Of a stretch of DNA of 64,000 bases, positions 21,111 to 32,341 are shown piece after piece. The DNA lies in the NCBI RefSeq assembly GCF_921293095.1, contig NC_060259.1, forward strand, positions 45,551,812 through 45,615,811. Direction: 5' to 3'. The position numbers were made by a program, and so were the translations under genes. The DNA comes from Ischnura elegans. Lineage: Eukaryota > Arthropoda > Insecta > Odonata > Coenagrionidae. Under the pieces are notes generated by a model. It did not search any database. It worked only from the letters and a program-made list of their open reading frames with translations, and had not been told where the DNA came from. Position 1 is the first letter of the stretch. Each line of letters opens with the position of its first letter.

Positions 21111-21283
21111 TAATATTGTTGAAATGACACATTGCAATATTTCCACTTATAGATTTATTTTACACTACGCGTTTCGTCGTTACAACGACGTCACACTTGA
21201 AAATGTCGTTGAAACGACGAAACGCGTAGTGTAAAATAAATCTATAAGTGGAAATATTGCAATGTGTCATTTCAACAATATTA
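21111..21283. repeat. 173-bp near-perfect palindrome (hairpin element)
   Basis: The arms 21111-21189 and 21205-21283 are reverse complements. The outer 70 bases are perfect, with single mismatches only near the centre, around a loop of about 15 bases. The arms contain ACACTACGCGTTTCGTCGTT. It is probably a recently formed foldback MITE or the inverted end of a larger element. Transcribed from either strand it would form a long RNA hairpin. Confidence 0.9.
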
Positions 21284-22149
21284 TCGACTATAAATGCCTG
21301 CAGGTACTTAGGATAACTATTTTTAATATTATACTTTTTCATAGTGATAGTGGATCATATGAAAATGAATTTCTCATAAATTGGTTGCGAATAGTGTACC
21401 GTTAAATATAATGTCTTCGCAATTAAATAATAGTAAGGGTATTTTTGAAATATTATCAAGTAAAAGATCGAAAACTGGTAAGCATTTTGAGCGAATATTT
21501 TGTGATTATGAGAAAGAAAGTAATGGAATTCCTATAATTATGATGAGGGTCCAAGGAAAAAAATGGTTGGTTTTGATATATGTAATGTTATCATATTCTA
21601 AATTGCAGCTCCTGCGAATGATAAAAAGTGTTGAACAGCACTCAATACGTTTTTCACCTGCAATATTAATGCAGTTGATCTCAGTATGCATTGAAATGCA
21701 GCATCAAATGTTATGTCCTTTAGATTATCTCTGAACGAAAGGTGTCATTTAGTAATTAAGTGATATAATATGCAATCTTGAACCGTTTTTCTGTTGCTTT
21801 TTTGGAGGGAGGGGCATAGGATACTTAGGATTACCTGGATGTCGAAAAAATCAAAGAAATATCTTGAAATGGTCGACCGAAAATCGTGACCAAGGGCCCT
21901 GAATAGCTAAAATCCGTTAAGTCAACATTTTAAAGCTTTTCTTTCTTCCATGATCACCTCTTGTTTCCGTTAAGCCTTAATGGGAAAGACCTCTTGTTCT
22001 TAGGCTATCCCTTATTTGGTTTATTCCTTTGGGAAATTGACCAAAAGCCGTACATTTGTGTCATTAAAAACGATTAAGTCATAACCGTAATAGCGTTGGT
22101 TTTTACTTGGGAGTGGAGAGGAAAATCTATGTTTTTGACTAGAGACGAG

Positions 22150-22240
22150 TCGTAGCCGGCGTCGGCATTAAGCTACCCGTTACGATAGGCGCCGAAGGAC
22201 CATAAGTACCCATTCGTCTGACTCACTGAGGCAGACTCGT
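22150..22240 (-). mobile_element. SINE fragment, copy 3 (diverged)
   Basis: The plus strand reads CCGGCGTCGGCATTA, then a GATAGGCGCCGAAGGACCA-like part. This is the reverse complement of the middle of SINE copy 1 with substitutions. Only about 90 bases are recognisable. Confidence 0.55.
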
Positions 22241-22249
22241 GTTTATTCT

Positions 22250-23230
22250 TCGCATAGCCCCTGTGAATGGTTTGGCAACATCCCTTCCTGTGATGGGATA
22301 TAAACAAAAGGTTGGAATCTTATGTTTCGCTTGCTCTCTTACTCTACGAATAGCTTTTCATAACATTGATCATCCTCACCGCTTCTGAAAATGAATTTTA
22401 CGGGGTACTTGTGATGCCCATAATTATCTTAGTGTTTGTAAATTAAAACTCTGGCTAACCGACCTCGGATAAATCGAGACCCAGGTCAACAGAAACGACA
22501 CAAGCTGTGTTGAAAATCGTGTCTACAGCCATCGAGAGGCAACAATGAATGGAAATGAAGCCATGCCGCAATCGGTAAGCCTTAGGTGAATATTAAAATT
22601 CTATAATTAGACCGCTCTTGTAGATTTTATGAAAGTTATTTTATTTGTGCATAAATTTAGTGAAGTGTAGAAGATTAGCCTAAAGAAATAGTTTTTAGTT
22701 ATTAATTACTTTCAGAAATCTATTTGAGTAAGGTATTTTTCGATGCGCGCGGGCTAGCCGCAAAAATTGTGAACTGATATTATTTCACCCTTCTCATGAG
22801 GTAACTGGAGTTTCATAGTGCCTTCATTTAGTTTACTTTACACGTAATAATATGGTGTACTAGAAACTCAAATCCATGCTCTTAATTTTTCCATTCTGTG
22901 TCTTCGAATCAGATTGATCCCTCCTTTATAATATCCTTTTTGCGTCCTCATGACTCGCATTCCCTTGAATTTGATGGATATATGCATATATTTAGGAGGG
23001 AAATTACCTCGGATTTGCGGAAACATACCTCAAAGAGATATTTTTGAATGATGAAACGAATCATTGCACTCGCTTTAAAAATTGTACTCGTTCAGCCTTG
23101 TCGCAGGAATGCTTGTTTCACAGGGGAGGTCAAAAGGTTACCTCGTACTCAGCCTTGCCGATATAAGCCAAGCAGCATATAAGTATCATGTTCGCGGTAA
23201 AGGCTTGAAATTTCATGTAATGAAAATACT
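22250..23230. other. Intronic DNA, no feature seen
   Basis: AT-rich, with only short open frames that lack motifs. A single CCAAGCAGCAT string near 23168 resembles the end of the element at 31327. Confidence 0.3.
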
Positions 23231-23247
23231 TGTCTGTTTTCACTCTT

Positions 23248-23340
23248 ATTTATTTCAACCAACCCAGGTTTCGGCGCAAAATGACATTATCAAGATGAAA
23301 ATGGCACGTTGTGCCGAAACTTGGGTAGGCTGAAATAAAT
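23248..23340. repeat. Inverted repeat with CCCAGGTTTCGGCGC arms
   Basis: Arms of 32 bases (23248-23279 and 23309-23340) match in inverted orientation with about five differences, around a 29-base spacer. The type with TTTCGGCRCAA and a neighbouring ATCAAGATGAAAATG is a common form of insect repeat ends, possibly of a Penelope-like element. This is inference. Confidence 0.6.
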
Positions 23341-23345
23341 TTGGC

Positions 23346-23412
23346 TTCTGTGGTTACGGGGTAAAGTCCTCGCCTTCCAAGCCGAAGGTCGCGGGTTCGA
23401 GCCCCGCCTGGC
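23346..23412 (+). mobile_element. tRNA-like sequence, probably a SINE head
   Basis: GTGGTTACGGGGTAAAGTCC acts as an A-box-like part, TTCCAAG resembles a glycine anticodon loop, and CGCGGGTTCGAGCCCCGCC is a perfect T-arm with a B-box. The acceptor and anticodon stems do not pair well, so a functional tRNA is unlikely. A tRNA-derived SINE or tRNA pseudogene is a better reading. Confidence 0.5.
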
Positions 23413-24514
23413 TAGGTATTCCATACCCAGGGAATGGTTGTGTGTGATGGTCGTTGTTACACGTTTTTCCCTCAATGTGAAAGGTATTAAATTAACTGTT
23501 TTCGGGTTGATGAAGAAGAATAAAATACGTTTGGAATTAGATAGGTACTTTCATTATGTTCAATATAAAAGATATCCATTGAATAACGCTGGAAAATGTA
23601 TCCTTTATCTAAAGACTTGAAAGTTCCTTGCCGAGGGCCATGAGAGATTAGTGGTGAAGTTTTGAGCTCAGATTGTCTAATATAAAGGAATTCCGTTGCG
23701 AGTGTGCATGCAGAATTCTCCAGCCACTGCGCGCTTTATCAGCTGGACCAAGGCTCGTCGGGAACCCCGAAATAAATGTACTTTTTAAAATGGATGGCAA
23801 AGGCCTTGATTGTATCCTCATCCGTTCTTTCCTCAGGTGAATTTAAATATTTATCCTCGAAGTGACCTCATTCGCCTGACGGTTTCTGCCAAGAATAACA
23901 TGTTAAGTGAAAATAAATGAACTTATTACACATGAGATGGTTTCATACAATTTGATCCATTACGTTTCTCCGTATTTTTATTGATGAAAGAAATGGCAAA
24001 TGAGAATTTTTCATACGCAAATAATTCAATTCAGAATGAATGGTACAAGAAATTATTTCAAAATCTGAAATAATTACTCACTTTTATTGTTAAAATCATT
24101 TATTCCATTAAAATAATGTAAAATTAAAAAATTATGCGAATTTAAATTGAAGTTTTGAGTTAAAATTAATGCAGTGAATTATTATTGTTGAAATCATAAC
24201 TGGCAATTTTTCCTGAAATCAAGTCAACAAAATAATTTCTATGCTAGCGATCCGGGCATAATTTCGATTTCATCTTTCTCTACGAACGTTTCGCCGTCCC
24301 ATCGGCGTTCCATATCCCTTCTCCCTTGCTCCAACCATCTTCCACTTTCCTCTCAACCTCCCCAACTCGACCGCTTCCGCTAAAACTGGACCATCCGTGG
24401 CTGCGAATCTGCAAGCGGGCCATTAAAAAAAAATGTTCTTGCACGCGCTCTCTGCTTCGCTGATATTTTATATCAGCTCAAATTGATCTTCATTGAAGTA
24501 TTCTACCGAATAAG

Positions 24515-24800
24515 GTAGGTTTCCACGGAGTACTTGAGAAGCACTCCTGGAGCCTCTCCTTCCTTCAAGCACTTCCCTCTCCATTTACTATGAGACCTAC
24601 TCCCTTTCATTCTATCTAAATATCCTATTCTCTCCCTCGCTAACCTAGCATCCTACCCTCTAAGACCATTTTCAACATCCCCTCCCCGCTAAGTACTTCC
24701 GCCATCCATACCTTCCGCCTCTTCAGTATCTCATCTAAAAGCTTCCTCTCCTCACCCACCATCCTTAGCACTCCTCGAATAGGGTACTCTCATACTCTCA
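24515..24800 (-). pseudogene. LINE 3' fragment (end of a reverse transcriptase ORF)
   Basis: The minus strand translates, with interruptions, to VLRMVGEERKLLDEILKRR, then a GMLKMVLEGRM part, and near the end FSSTPWKPT-like or, in another frame, KYSVET. This is the usual C-terminal region of an insect LINE protein (…NEEVL..VGEER.L…, …L.GMLK.VLEG…). Several stops and frame changes mark it as old. The same family occurs at 50230-50960. Confidence 0.6.
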
Positions 24801-25634
24801 CCATTTTCACTTAAATGCAATTCAGTATTTTCGCTTTTTATCACCTATTAAGGGTTATTGTAAGAGGATTTCTTTGGCTGAGATATAGAGAGGCATTGAG
24901 CAGAAAAGTGTAGACATTTTATCACAATCACTTATATTACACTATAGTATTTAATAATGATGGGTGTGCTTCATAATTTTTGATATTAAAATTAATGAAC
25001 ATATTGCGTTTATTTGATTATAAATATTTCAATAAAATGTAGTTTTACTTCCCCACTGTTATTAATGATTGTGGATAAGTGCAACTACCTTTCATTTCAA
25101 CACATCGAACTACCACTGCATCTCGCCTGAATGGGTTGGGCTTATTTTGATTATACATTTCATCCAGCTGTTTACAGTTGTTAAAATTTAGATTAAGTTT
25201 GACATTTGAGGATTTTCGTTTGTGGGTGTCCTTAGGTTTCACCCGAGACTTGAACCCGGGACTCCTCGATCAGCCGCCAAATGTTTTATCCACTTTTTAC
25301 TACGACTTAAGTTTCGATGATACTACATCACTTGGCTATAACGCTCGATATTAAACCGGCGACTTTGGAAAACCAAAAAAGGACTGATTAAAAGTTGTTG
25401 ACATTATGTAGAAAGTGTAATTTCATTAATTGATGAGTAAGTAATCAGCTGCCTTTAGGTTGATCTGAAATATTTTACAAGGAGGGTTTTATGTTTCATG
25501 CTTTTACCTGTGGAATTTGCTATTTTTGAAGCTGGAATCTCCTCTTGAGGTATTAAATCTAAGTTATACTTAGTATTTGAATCATAATTTTTTACAATTT
25601 ATTCCGTTGTGTTACCTTTATTGAGTTCAAAATT

Positions 25635-25705
25635 GAGGTGACCCTTTGAAGAACTTTTTGAACTTACTTATGCTTTACATTTTCGTGAATCGCCTAAGTT
25701 TTCAG
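25635..25705 (+). repeat. Short dispersed repeat (pair with 30428-30500)
   Basis: GTTTGAACTTACTTAAGCTTTACATTTT-like sequence is shared between the two sites, within about 70 similar bases. Non-coding and diverged. Confidence 0.45.
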
Positions 25706-26049
25706 TGTTGCTATTGCATAATGCGGGCTTTGCCCGTTATGGCCTGTGCGCGCACCCTAAGCTCGTTCCCTTTTCCTTGTTTAAAGCGCGCTTTGCGTGC
25801 TCCGATACCCACTTCTTCGATTTTCTATTCTTTCACTCCTCCTCTCTCAGTGAGTGTGGTAATTGGAAACGACTTTTCCGCAGAAAGAGATGAATATTTT
25901 TTCTCCGCAAAGGATTGAGCGGGAGTTCACGAGCAAACACGATCCGCTGGCCGATTCCAATGTATTCATGTGTGACCGGCTTTCGGCCGCCAGACGCTGA
26001 TTAATCCTTTGACTCCTCCGAAAAACACACTAGCCGGGTGGAGGGCACT

Positions 26050-26710
26050 ATTTTCGGGCGAGCTGTTTTCCGTGGAGAGGCGAGGGTAACGTAGGCCGGC
26101 TGCCGGTGTTGACCAATGTATCCGGTGAGTGTTTATGCTTCCAGACTATTTCTCTCGGGAGGGGGGGGGCTGAGGGTTGTGGGGGCGTTTAGGAGGGAGG
26201 GGGTGGGTTCGCCTCCCCAGCCACTGAGAGCCGCGGCCCCCAACCCCAACCGTCCACCAAACCTAGCCAATAAAACGGTTTAATTGTCGACGGCTACGGC
26301 TTTGAAGTCGTCTTCACCGCCTCCTCCCCGCTAAAAAATCGTCCGCTGGCGTAAACAGTGTTCATCCCAGTCCTAGCGGTCCCCACCCTCGCCGCCCCTC
26401 GAACACGGGCGCCCTCTTCAACAGGCGCCCGAGACCGCCTCTCTGCCGCCGGGTTAACGACTGCCGCCTCCGAACAGTCCGCAGCCGTCCAAAGGCCCGC
26501 ACGGCGCCGGGGACCTTGGCGGAGTCGGCGGGCCCGGGTCACGGAAAAGCCCCGGTCGTTCACGCCGACTTCGGCTGTGAGACGTCATTGGGCGCCTATA
26601 AAATTCACAACGTTGCAGAGCTGCTCGTGGGATGGCGTATCTGCGGCCTTTGGTCGGGGTCAAGTGACCGCGGATTCGGCGGGGCACTTTGAAGGGAGCT
26701 AGCCAATCAG
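26050..26710 (+). promoter_or_regulatory. GC-rich island with promoter-like cluster inside the Runt-gene intron
   Basis: A CpG-rich block of over 600 bases. Near its right end the plus strand has GACGTCATTGG (CRE-type site overlapping an inverted CCAAT box, 26581-26591), then TATAAAA at 26597-26603, and a forward CCAAT box (AGCCAATCAG) at 26701-26710. The first ATG after the TATA box gives only an 11-codon frame. It could be a promoter of a non-coding RNA on the plus strand, an alternative promoter region, or an enhancer. The site motifs are short, so chance remains possible. Confidence 0.4.
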
Positions 26711-27176
26711 GGACGCTAGCAGCACAAAGCGAGGCTCAGTTAATTGAAATGCTGCGGAAGGGGCTAGCTGAGGTAACGGTGGGCTGATTTAAGGATAAAA
26801 TTATTTCGTATACATCGATCTTGGAGACTCTTTAAAAGTGTTGTCCTAGATGTTTTGACGGCACATTTAGACGGAAGAATTTTTTTTTTTGAAGCTGAAA
26901 AATGTCTTCTCTCGCACGTTGCATGTGACTCTTTCCTGCAATCAAACCACAACCCACATCATAGGAATATTTGAAATATCATAACTCTTTTCCTTGAAGG
27001 AAGCATGTTTATTGCTATTTTATATACCTTCCCTTTTCGTTTGTCAAGACGGAGAAGTTCCAATTACAGGAATTTATATAAGATAAGTCGAAGGTGAAAT
27101 ATGTTGTGTTTCTTATTTATATATTGTGTTTCTTATACATGATGGCGACTATGACGGTCATTTTTTGTCCAGTCTT

Positions 27177-27250
27177 CATCTACATCTACATGCTACCCCG
27201 CAAGCCGCCTAAAAAAGCCTGGAGCGGGAGGGTTGTTAGGGCACCATCCG
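27177..27250 (+). repeat. Short interspersed repeat fragment (ATCTACATCTACATG…CCCCGCAAGCC)
   Basis: ATCTACATCTACATGCTACC followed by CCCGCAAGCCGCCT and a GGAGGGTTG-like part resembles a repeat type seen widely in insect genomes. Only about 75 bases are recognisable. The identification is from memory. Confidence 0.4.
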
Positions 27251-28353
27251 TTTACATATAAAAATTGAATTAAGGTAAATGAGAGTTAACTCAGTGAGGA
27301 GAATAATGAAGTAGGGGCTTCAGCACGTTCATTGAAGACAGCTTTTCAGACAGCTTTTGTTCAAACTACCAGCATTGATCCATCGAGTCTTCCAACAAGC
27401 CTATTTTAACCATCATTACCTACCCGTTTTGTGACGTCGAGTTTACCAACATTGGTTGAGTACTTGATATTGATATAAATAATATCAAGCACCTTGCGCA
27501 TTTGCACTTTCACTTGGGATGATGTTTTTTTCTCCCGCTACCCCCTTTCTGTTGCTCATCCGCATTTCGCATCCTACAAATGGAAGCTGAGAGGAGAGTC
27601 ATCTCGCAAAGGTTATGTTTTCTTCTCGGCTAAAGGGAGTAGTGGGCCTGCTACTTCTTCGTCAGTAAGGCCGATTGCTTAATGTTATCTTCCTCCAACT
27701 CTTTCCTCCGTTTTGTTCCGAGTCAGCGGCTACTTATTATATGCTAATTATCATTATGCTTATGTTAAGGCGTAGAGATTGCGTATGTGGTCACGTAGGT
27801 ATGAGGACATAGTTTTCGTCTTCTAGTGGTTATTTGCGAAACCTTGAAAGCCGCAAAAAAATGTCGTTAGGGTTCCAGGAATAATTTAAAACGTCTCATT
27901 AAAGAATATTATCTGTTAGATTTAGCTGATTAAACTGCCAGGATATTTCCTTTAAGTGCATCATTATGATGGCTTCAAATACAATCCCCTTTTAGGTATC
28001 CCTGAAATAGATATTGGGTAACGAAAATGTAAATAAATTGTAATCAATTCTGCTGTCCCATTTATTGTTATGTAATCGGATCAGTTGTCACTGCAATATT
28101 TTACTCCGCTCTTGATAGACGGGATTTATTTTATTTTCTTAGTTCATAGTTCGCATATGTATTTTCCCAGAATATTCTCTCACGGTATGAGTTTGGCTTT
28201 CAGAAAATCGTATGCCACAGGTGATGACTTTGGGGGATTGGGGAAGCTCTGAGGCACGGTGAATGGTGCGTGAGACCAGGACCGGTTGAAGCGATAAGCA
28301 AAATACGCGCCGCGTTGGGCGCCAAGCAAAAGGGGGCGCATAAGCCCTCAGTC

Positions 28354-28361
28354 CAATGTTC
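28354..28361 (+). repeat. 8-bp target-site duplication of hAT MITE, left
   Basis: CAATGTTC, compared with CAATGATC at 28620-28627 (7 of 8 match). Eight bases is the hAT duplication length. Confidence 0.7.
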
Positions 28362-28619
28362 TAGTGGCGTAACTATGGGGGGGATGAGGGGATAAATCCC
28401 CCCTAAAGGCTCAGGGAGAAAAAAATATTGAACTCTATTGCCTAGTGTTGACATGTAACGACTACATCTTCCCAAAGTTGAATTTTAAGTGCCAAAATGA
28501 TGTAAAATGTATCTCCAGGCATGTCATTTTTCAAAAATTTTACCAAATTTTGCCTGGGTGGAGGGGTCGCCACTTCAGGGCATCCCATCCCCCAAGTCAT
28601 ATTCCTAGTTACGCCACTG
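28362..28619. mobile_element. hAT-type MITE, 258 bp
   Basis: The left end TAGTGGCGTAACTATGGGGG and the reverse complement of the right end, CAGTGGCGTAACTAGGAATA, share the CAGTGGCGTAACTA terminus common to hAT MITEs. G-rich subterminal sequence follows on both sides. The 8-bp flanking repeats match at 7 of 8. No coding sequence. Confidence 0.85.
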
Positions 28620-29447
28620 CAATGATCAGTACCAATCAAACAAGGAGAATAAACGCTGACGGTCGATTTTCTCCACAAAATTATTGTAGAAGTAGAGTTA
28701 TATCGTAAAGTGGATTCCTTTACCCAAGAAAAATCTCTTTTTAGTGTTCGAAGTATAAACTCCTAAGTTATGTTTTCATTTGGCGAGTAAATAAATGGCC
28801 GAATTTCTTTAAAGACGACTTGCGCAGTATTTATTTATTTACATTACTTACTCTGAATGTTTATGTATAACTAGTTTTAAGCTCTAAAAATATCACTTTC
28901 AGTACATAAGAGCAAGCACGTTGTAAGTTTAGGCTGATATTTTAGTCTCGACCCTCATTCATGAAGTATTTGTATTTATTTTCAAATTTTTCCCGAGAGA
29001 ATCCCTTCTTCCTACCTCTCAGGTTATTTTTGAGGGGAGGGTCGGAATGTTGTTCGCTTGCACTAGAAACATGTCTAGAACTGGACCTGCATGAAACTCT
29101 TAATGGATTACGTAAAAGGAAGAATTTAGCGTAAGTTATCTGCGTAAAGTATCTTTCGTCGTGGTTGCGACAGAAATGCTGTGCCATGGAATGAGTTTTT
29201 TTTGTAAATTAATCAGTGACATAATTCATGCCATTTCCTCACCCACAGAGTGAGGTCACTGCTTTGACTGAGTGGTATCGTGGTTCAATAATTCGATTTT
29301 TCTGACATTCCGTGTGCGAATTCGAGGTAATGTACAGATTTTCTTATTTTCCGTCAGAGTCCATCAAAGCGAAGGCTAATCTCCCGAGGAAGTGCAGTTG
29401 CAACTCGTTGAAGCCTAGTTATTCGATTATGACTTTGACAAGGACTC

Positions 29448-29617
29448 TGGGAGGCTAGAGTACTGGACTTCAAACAGATTTTTCTCACAGAAAATTCCGT
29501 CGTGAATGGGATGCAATATTCGCAGAACTTGGGGCAGAAAAAAACTACCTTGAGTGTTGAAATTTCCTTTGACCATGATTGGACGGCTATCGAGTTCTCT
29601 CTGCCGTCGCACTTGAT
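29448..29617 (+). repeat. Direct repeat, copy 1 (second copy 30015-30185)
   Basis: About 170 bases are repeated 567 bases further on, with few differences. The repeat includes GAGGCTAGAGTACTGGACTT and ATCGAGTTCTCTCTGCCGTC. Both copies are non-coding. The open frames on the minus strand of both copies are similar only because the DNA is. Confidence 0.85.
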
Positions 29618-30014
29618 TTTTCCAAATCCTGATCGACTCCTGAATGTTTCTATGGCGAGTCCTTTTCATTTAACTCGATGAAAAATTAAGGGTCTTTGAT
29701 TTGGACTGATGTGGACAATATTCGGTCGCACTCATGGAATTTATTACTCCCGCCACATCTGTCAACAAATGGTCCTCCATTACTTTGACTTTTTTCACCA
29801 ACATTGCTGCGTTTCATTTGTTTCACCGGTCCCAGTGGATGGTATTGATTTAACGGTAAATAAGAATGCTTGAAAAAATACGTTGAATATCATCTCCTGA
29901 ATATCACATAGCACATGCGGTTGACAACGAAAAAAAAATTAACGCCTTGGTAGAGACGGGGACAGTTAACGAATACTTGCGGTTCCTTTTCCACTATATT
30001 CCTCGACTATATGG

Positions 30015-30185
30015 TGGAGGCTAGAGTACTGGACTTCAAAAAGAATTTGCTCAATGAAAATTCCATCGTGAATGGGATGCAATATTCCCAGAACTTGGGG
30101 CAAAAAAAAAACTACCTTGAGTGTCGAAATTTCCTTTAACCATGATTGGACAGCTATCGAGTTCTCTCTGCCGTCGCACATGATA
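30015..30185 (+). repeat. Direct repeat, copy 2
   Basis: See 29448-29617. It is followed at once by the block that recurs at 31200-31335. Confidence 0.85.
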
Positions 30186-30189
30186 CTGT

Positions 30190-30440
30190 GATACAAAAAA
30201 ATGATTGTCGACCTGTAGTCGAGGCATAGATTTCACAGTGGATTGAGAGAGTGCATTTGATTGAGCATCGATCCTTCCCTGACTTGTGACTCAAGTAAGC
30301 AGTGAGCTTGTTACTAAAGCCTGTGTTTATTTTTTGCATCCGCATTCCCAAGCATGGAATTGCATTCACTTTATTGTGTCTTCATGTCTTTATTGCATCC
30401 TTTCTTCCACGGAACGATGGAAAATGTATGGGTGACCTTC
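30190..30440 (+). repeat. Larger repeat block, copy 1 (second copy 31200-31770, split)
   Basis: Starting at GATTGTCGAC, the block has GATTGAGCATCGAT, GTAAGCAGTGAG and CCCAAGCATGG, and reaches CGGAACGATG near 30417. The second copy shows the same order but is broken by a 348-bp insertion at 31327-31674. Confidence 0.75.
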
Positions 30441-30576
30441 GGACGAACTGTTTGAACTTACTTAAGCTTTACATTTTAGTGACTGGCGTAAGTCTTTTGA
30501 AGTTCTATTTTAGGAAATTTAAAGAACCCGATTTAGGAAACTTATGTACTGTTTCCTATGAAAATGGCATTAAAAA

Positions 30577-31196
30577 CGGGGATGGCAAGTGAAACGAAAC
30601 TAAAGTCAGAACCAGTAAAATTTCAATAGCTTCGTTGCCGGGAGCGAAATGTAGAAACGCAACGAAAAAGAATTAAACCCGAGGAGCTAAACTCAGGGTC
30701 CAAACGAAATCGGAGTCTAAACTACTTCGGGTTGAAACTAAACTAAAACCCTGGGGCGAAAAGCAACACAGATAATGTTTTGCACCGGAGGGACCACGTG
30801 CTTCACCTTCAAACAGTTTAGTTTCGACCCAGACACCGAGTACGAAGTATGGTTGAATGAAGTAGAGGCTCGGCCTACCGTCATTAGATGCATGGGACAC
30901 TCATATCTTTACCCCTAACAGGAGAACGTTGATCGCAAACTGGCCATTCAATTTTTTATCTCGATGTTTCAACCTATCTACACGCATGTTAAATGTAATG
31001 GGTCGAAACTATTCCCTCTTTTCCCTCTCAACTCAACTTCTGGGTTCGGAACTTAACTATGAGCAGCGGAGATTAGATTAATTTAGTTTCGTTCCTGGGG
31101 GTAAAGTTTCGTCCCAGGTCGAAGCTTAACTCCTTGGTGATTTTAATTTCGTTAATTTCGTTAAATATTTTCGTTTCGTGTCACTTGCCATCCCTG
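30577..31196. mobile_element. hAT-like non-autonomous element, 620 bp
   Basis: The left end CGGGGATGGCAAGTGAAACG and the reverse complement of the right end, CAGGGATGGCAAGTGACACG, are matching terminal inverted repeats. Flanking 8-mers ATTAAAAA and ATAAAAAT agree at about 6 of 8. The inside is rich in AAACTAAA/GTTTAGTTT-like pieces in both orientations, which are typical subterminal repeats. No transposase. Confidence 0.7.
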
Positions 31197-31199
31197 ATA

Positions 31200-31770
31200 A
31201 AAATCGATTGTCGACTAGTATTCGAGGCATAGTTTCCACAGTGGGTTTAGGGTGAGCATACAGTTAGATTGAGCATCGATTCCTCCATGACTTGTGAATC
31301 TAGTAAGCAGTGAGATTGTTACAAATCCAAGCAGCATACGATAGATTCGTGATATTAAAGCATTGCTATTCCAAACAGTATCCAAAGGTAGCATACGTTC
31401 TGTATAGAATTGATGAGCACAAATGTTTTGTTTGTATGTCTGGATATTACAAAAAAACCATAATTATTATTACTCATTAGATGTTCTGAAGATATCTAAG
31501 AGATATTGTAATATGGACCTCCATGTCCACTGTTGGGCATCGCTACAACGCTGTTTGGCGGGTCCTTTGGATATTTGACAGATATCCATGCAACGTCAGT
31601 TGGATTACAATGGATATTACACTGGTGTCATAGATTTAGGCCGACGTTGTTGTATGGATATTAATGTTGCTTGGTAAGGGTCACGTTTATTTTTGCAGCC
31701 GAATTCCCAAGCATGGGGTTGCATCCACTCTTCTACATGGCATAGATACCTTCCTTCTACGGAACGATGC
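31200..31770 (+). repeat. Larger repeat block, copy 2, split by an inserted element
   Basis: 31200-31326 and 31675-31770 together match 30190-30440 in order. The sequence between them is absent from copy 1. Confidence 0.7.
31327..31674. mobile_element. 348-bp element with CCAAGCARCAT ends
   Basis: The left end is CCAAGCAGCATACGATAG. The reverse complement of the right end is CCAAGCAACATTAATATCC. Comparison with the uninterrupted repeat at 30190-30440 shows that it is an insertion. The interior carries several TGGATATT/GATATCC pieces. No coding sequence, and the class is unknown to me. Confidence 0.65.
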
Positions 31771-32341
31771 TTCCCGCCCGAATCGATGAGGGAATTCCCG
31801 TCTTCATGCGGGATAAGGTTCCTTCGTGAAATGTCCGCGGGATTGCACCCCGCTTCGACCAAGCATCCGAAAGACGCCCTTGGGCCTGGCGTCTGCTTTG
31901 GTCGCATCACATAGAGGGTGCCGCCGCACCCCACTGCCGTAAACAAATGAAGTAGGCTTGGGATATATTTTATGTTGTGGGCAGCTGCCGTTCCAAAAAA
32001 AGAGCGCCTCCAGAGGGTTTTGGTGAGTGAGGGGCCAGGGGTGGCGTTGAGGGGGGGCTGAAGAAATGTTGGCGAGGGGGGCTGGGAGCGGTTGTGGTCG
32101 GGGGCGGCCTCGGTTCGACCCGAGTGTTGCATCGCGCGCCGAATGAAAGTGATCCCATCCTCCGCCGGCGGTGAGTGTTGCCTCCGACTGTATCTGCGCC
32201 CCCCTCGAGCCTTGTGGCGTGATGAAGATTTTTGCACTGTGGACTATTTGCAGTTGTCACTCCTGGTAGCCGCTATTTGCTGATACCCAGAAATGGCCAG
32301 TAATAATAGGCGATTCTGAACTTTGTAAAAATTATTAGATA

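Noticed and set aside
23346..23412. Functional tRNA-Gly gene
   Set aside because: The T-arm is good, but the acceptor and anticodon stems do not pair acceptably, and the copy sits in repeat DNA.
31617..32237. Minus-strand open frame of 206 codons
   Set aside because: It crosses the end of the 348-bp inserted element and the end of a repeat block, then a GC-rich stretch. There is no domain, and its composition follows the DNA.
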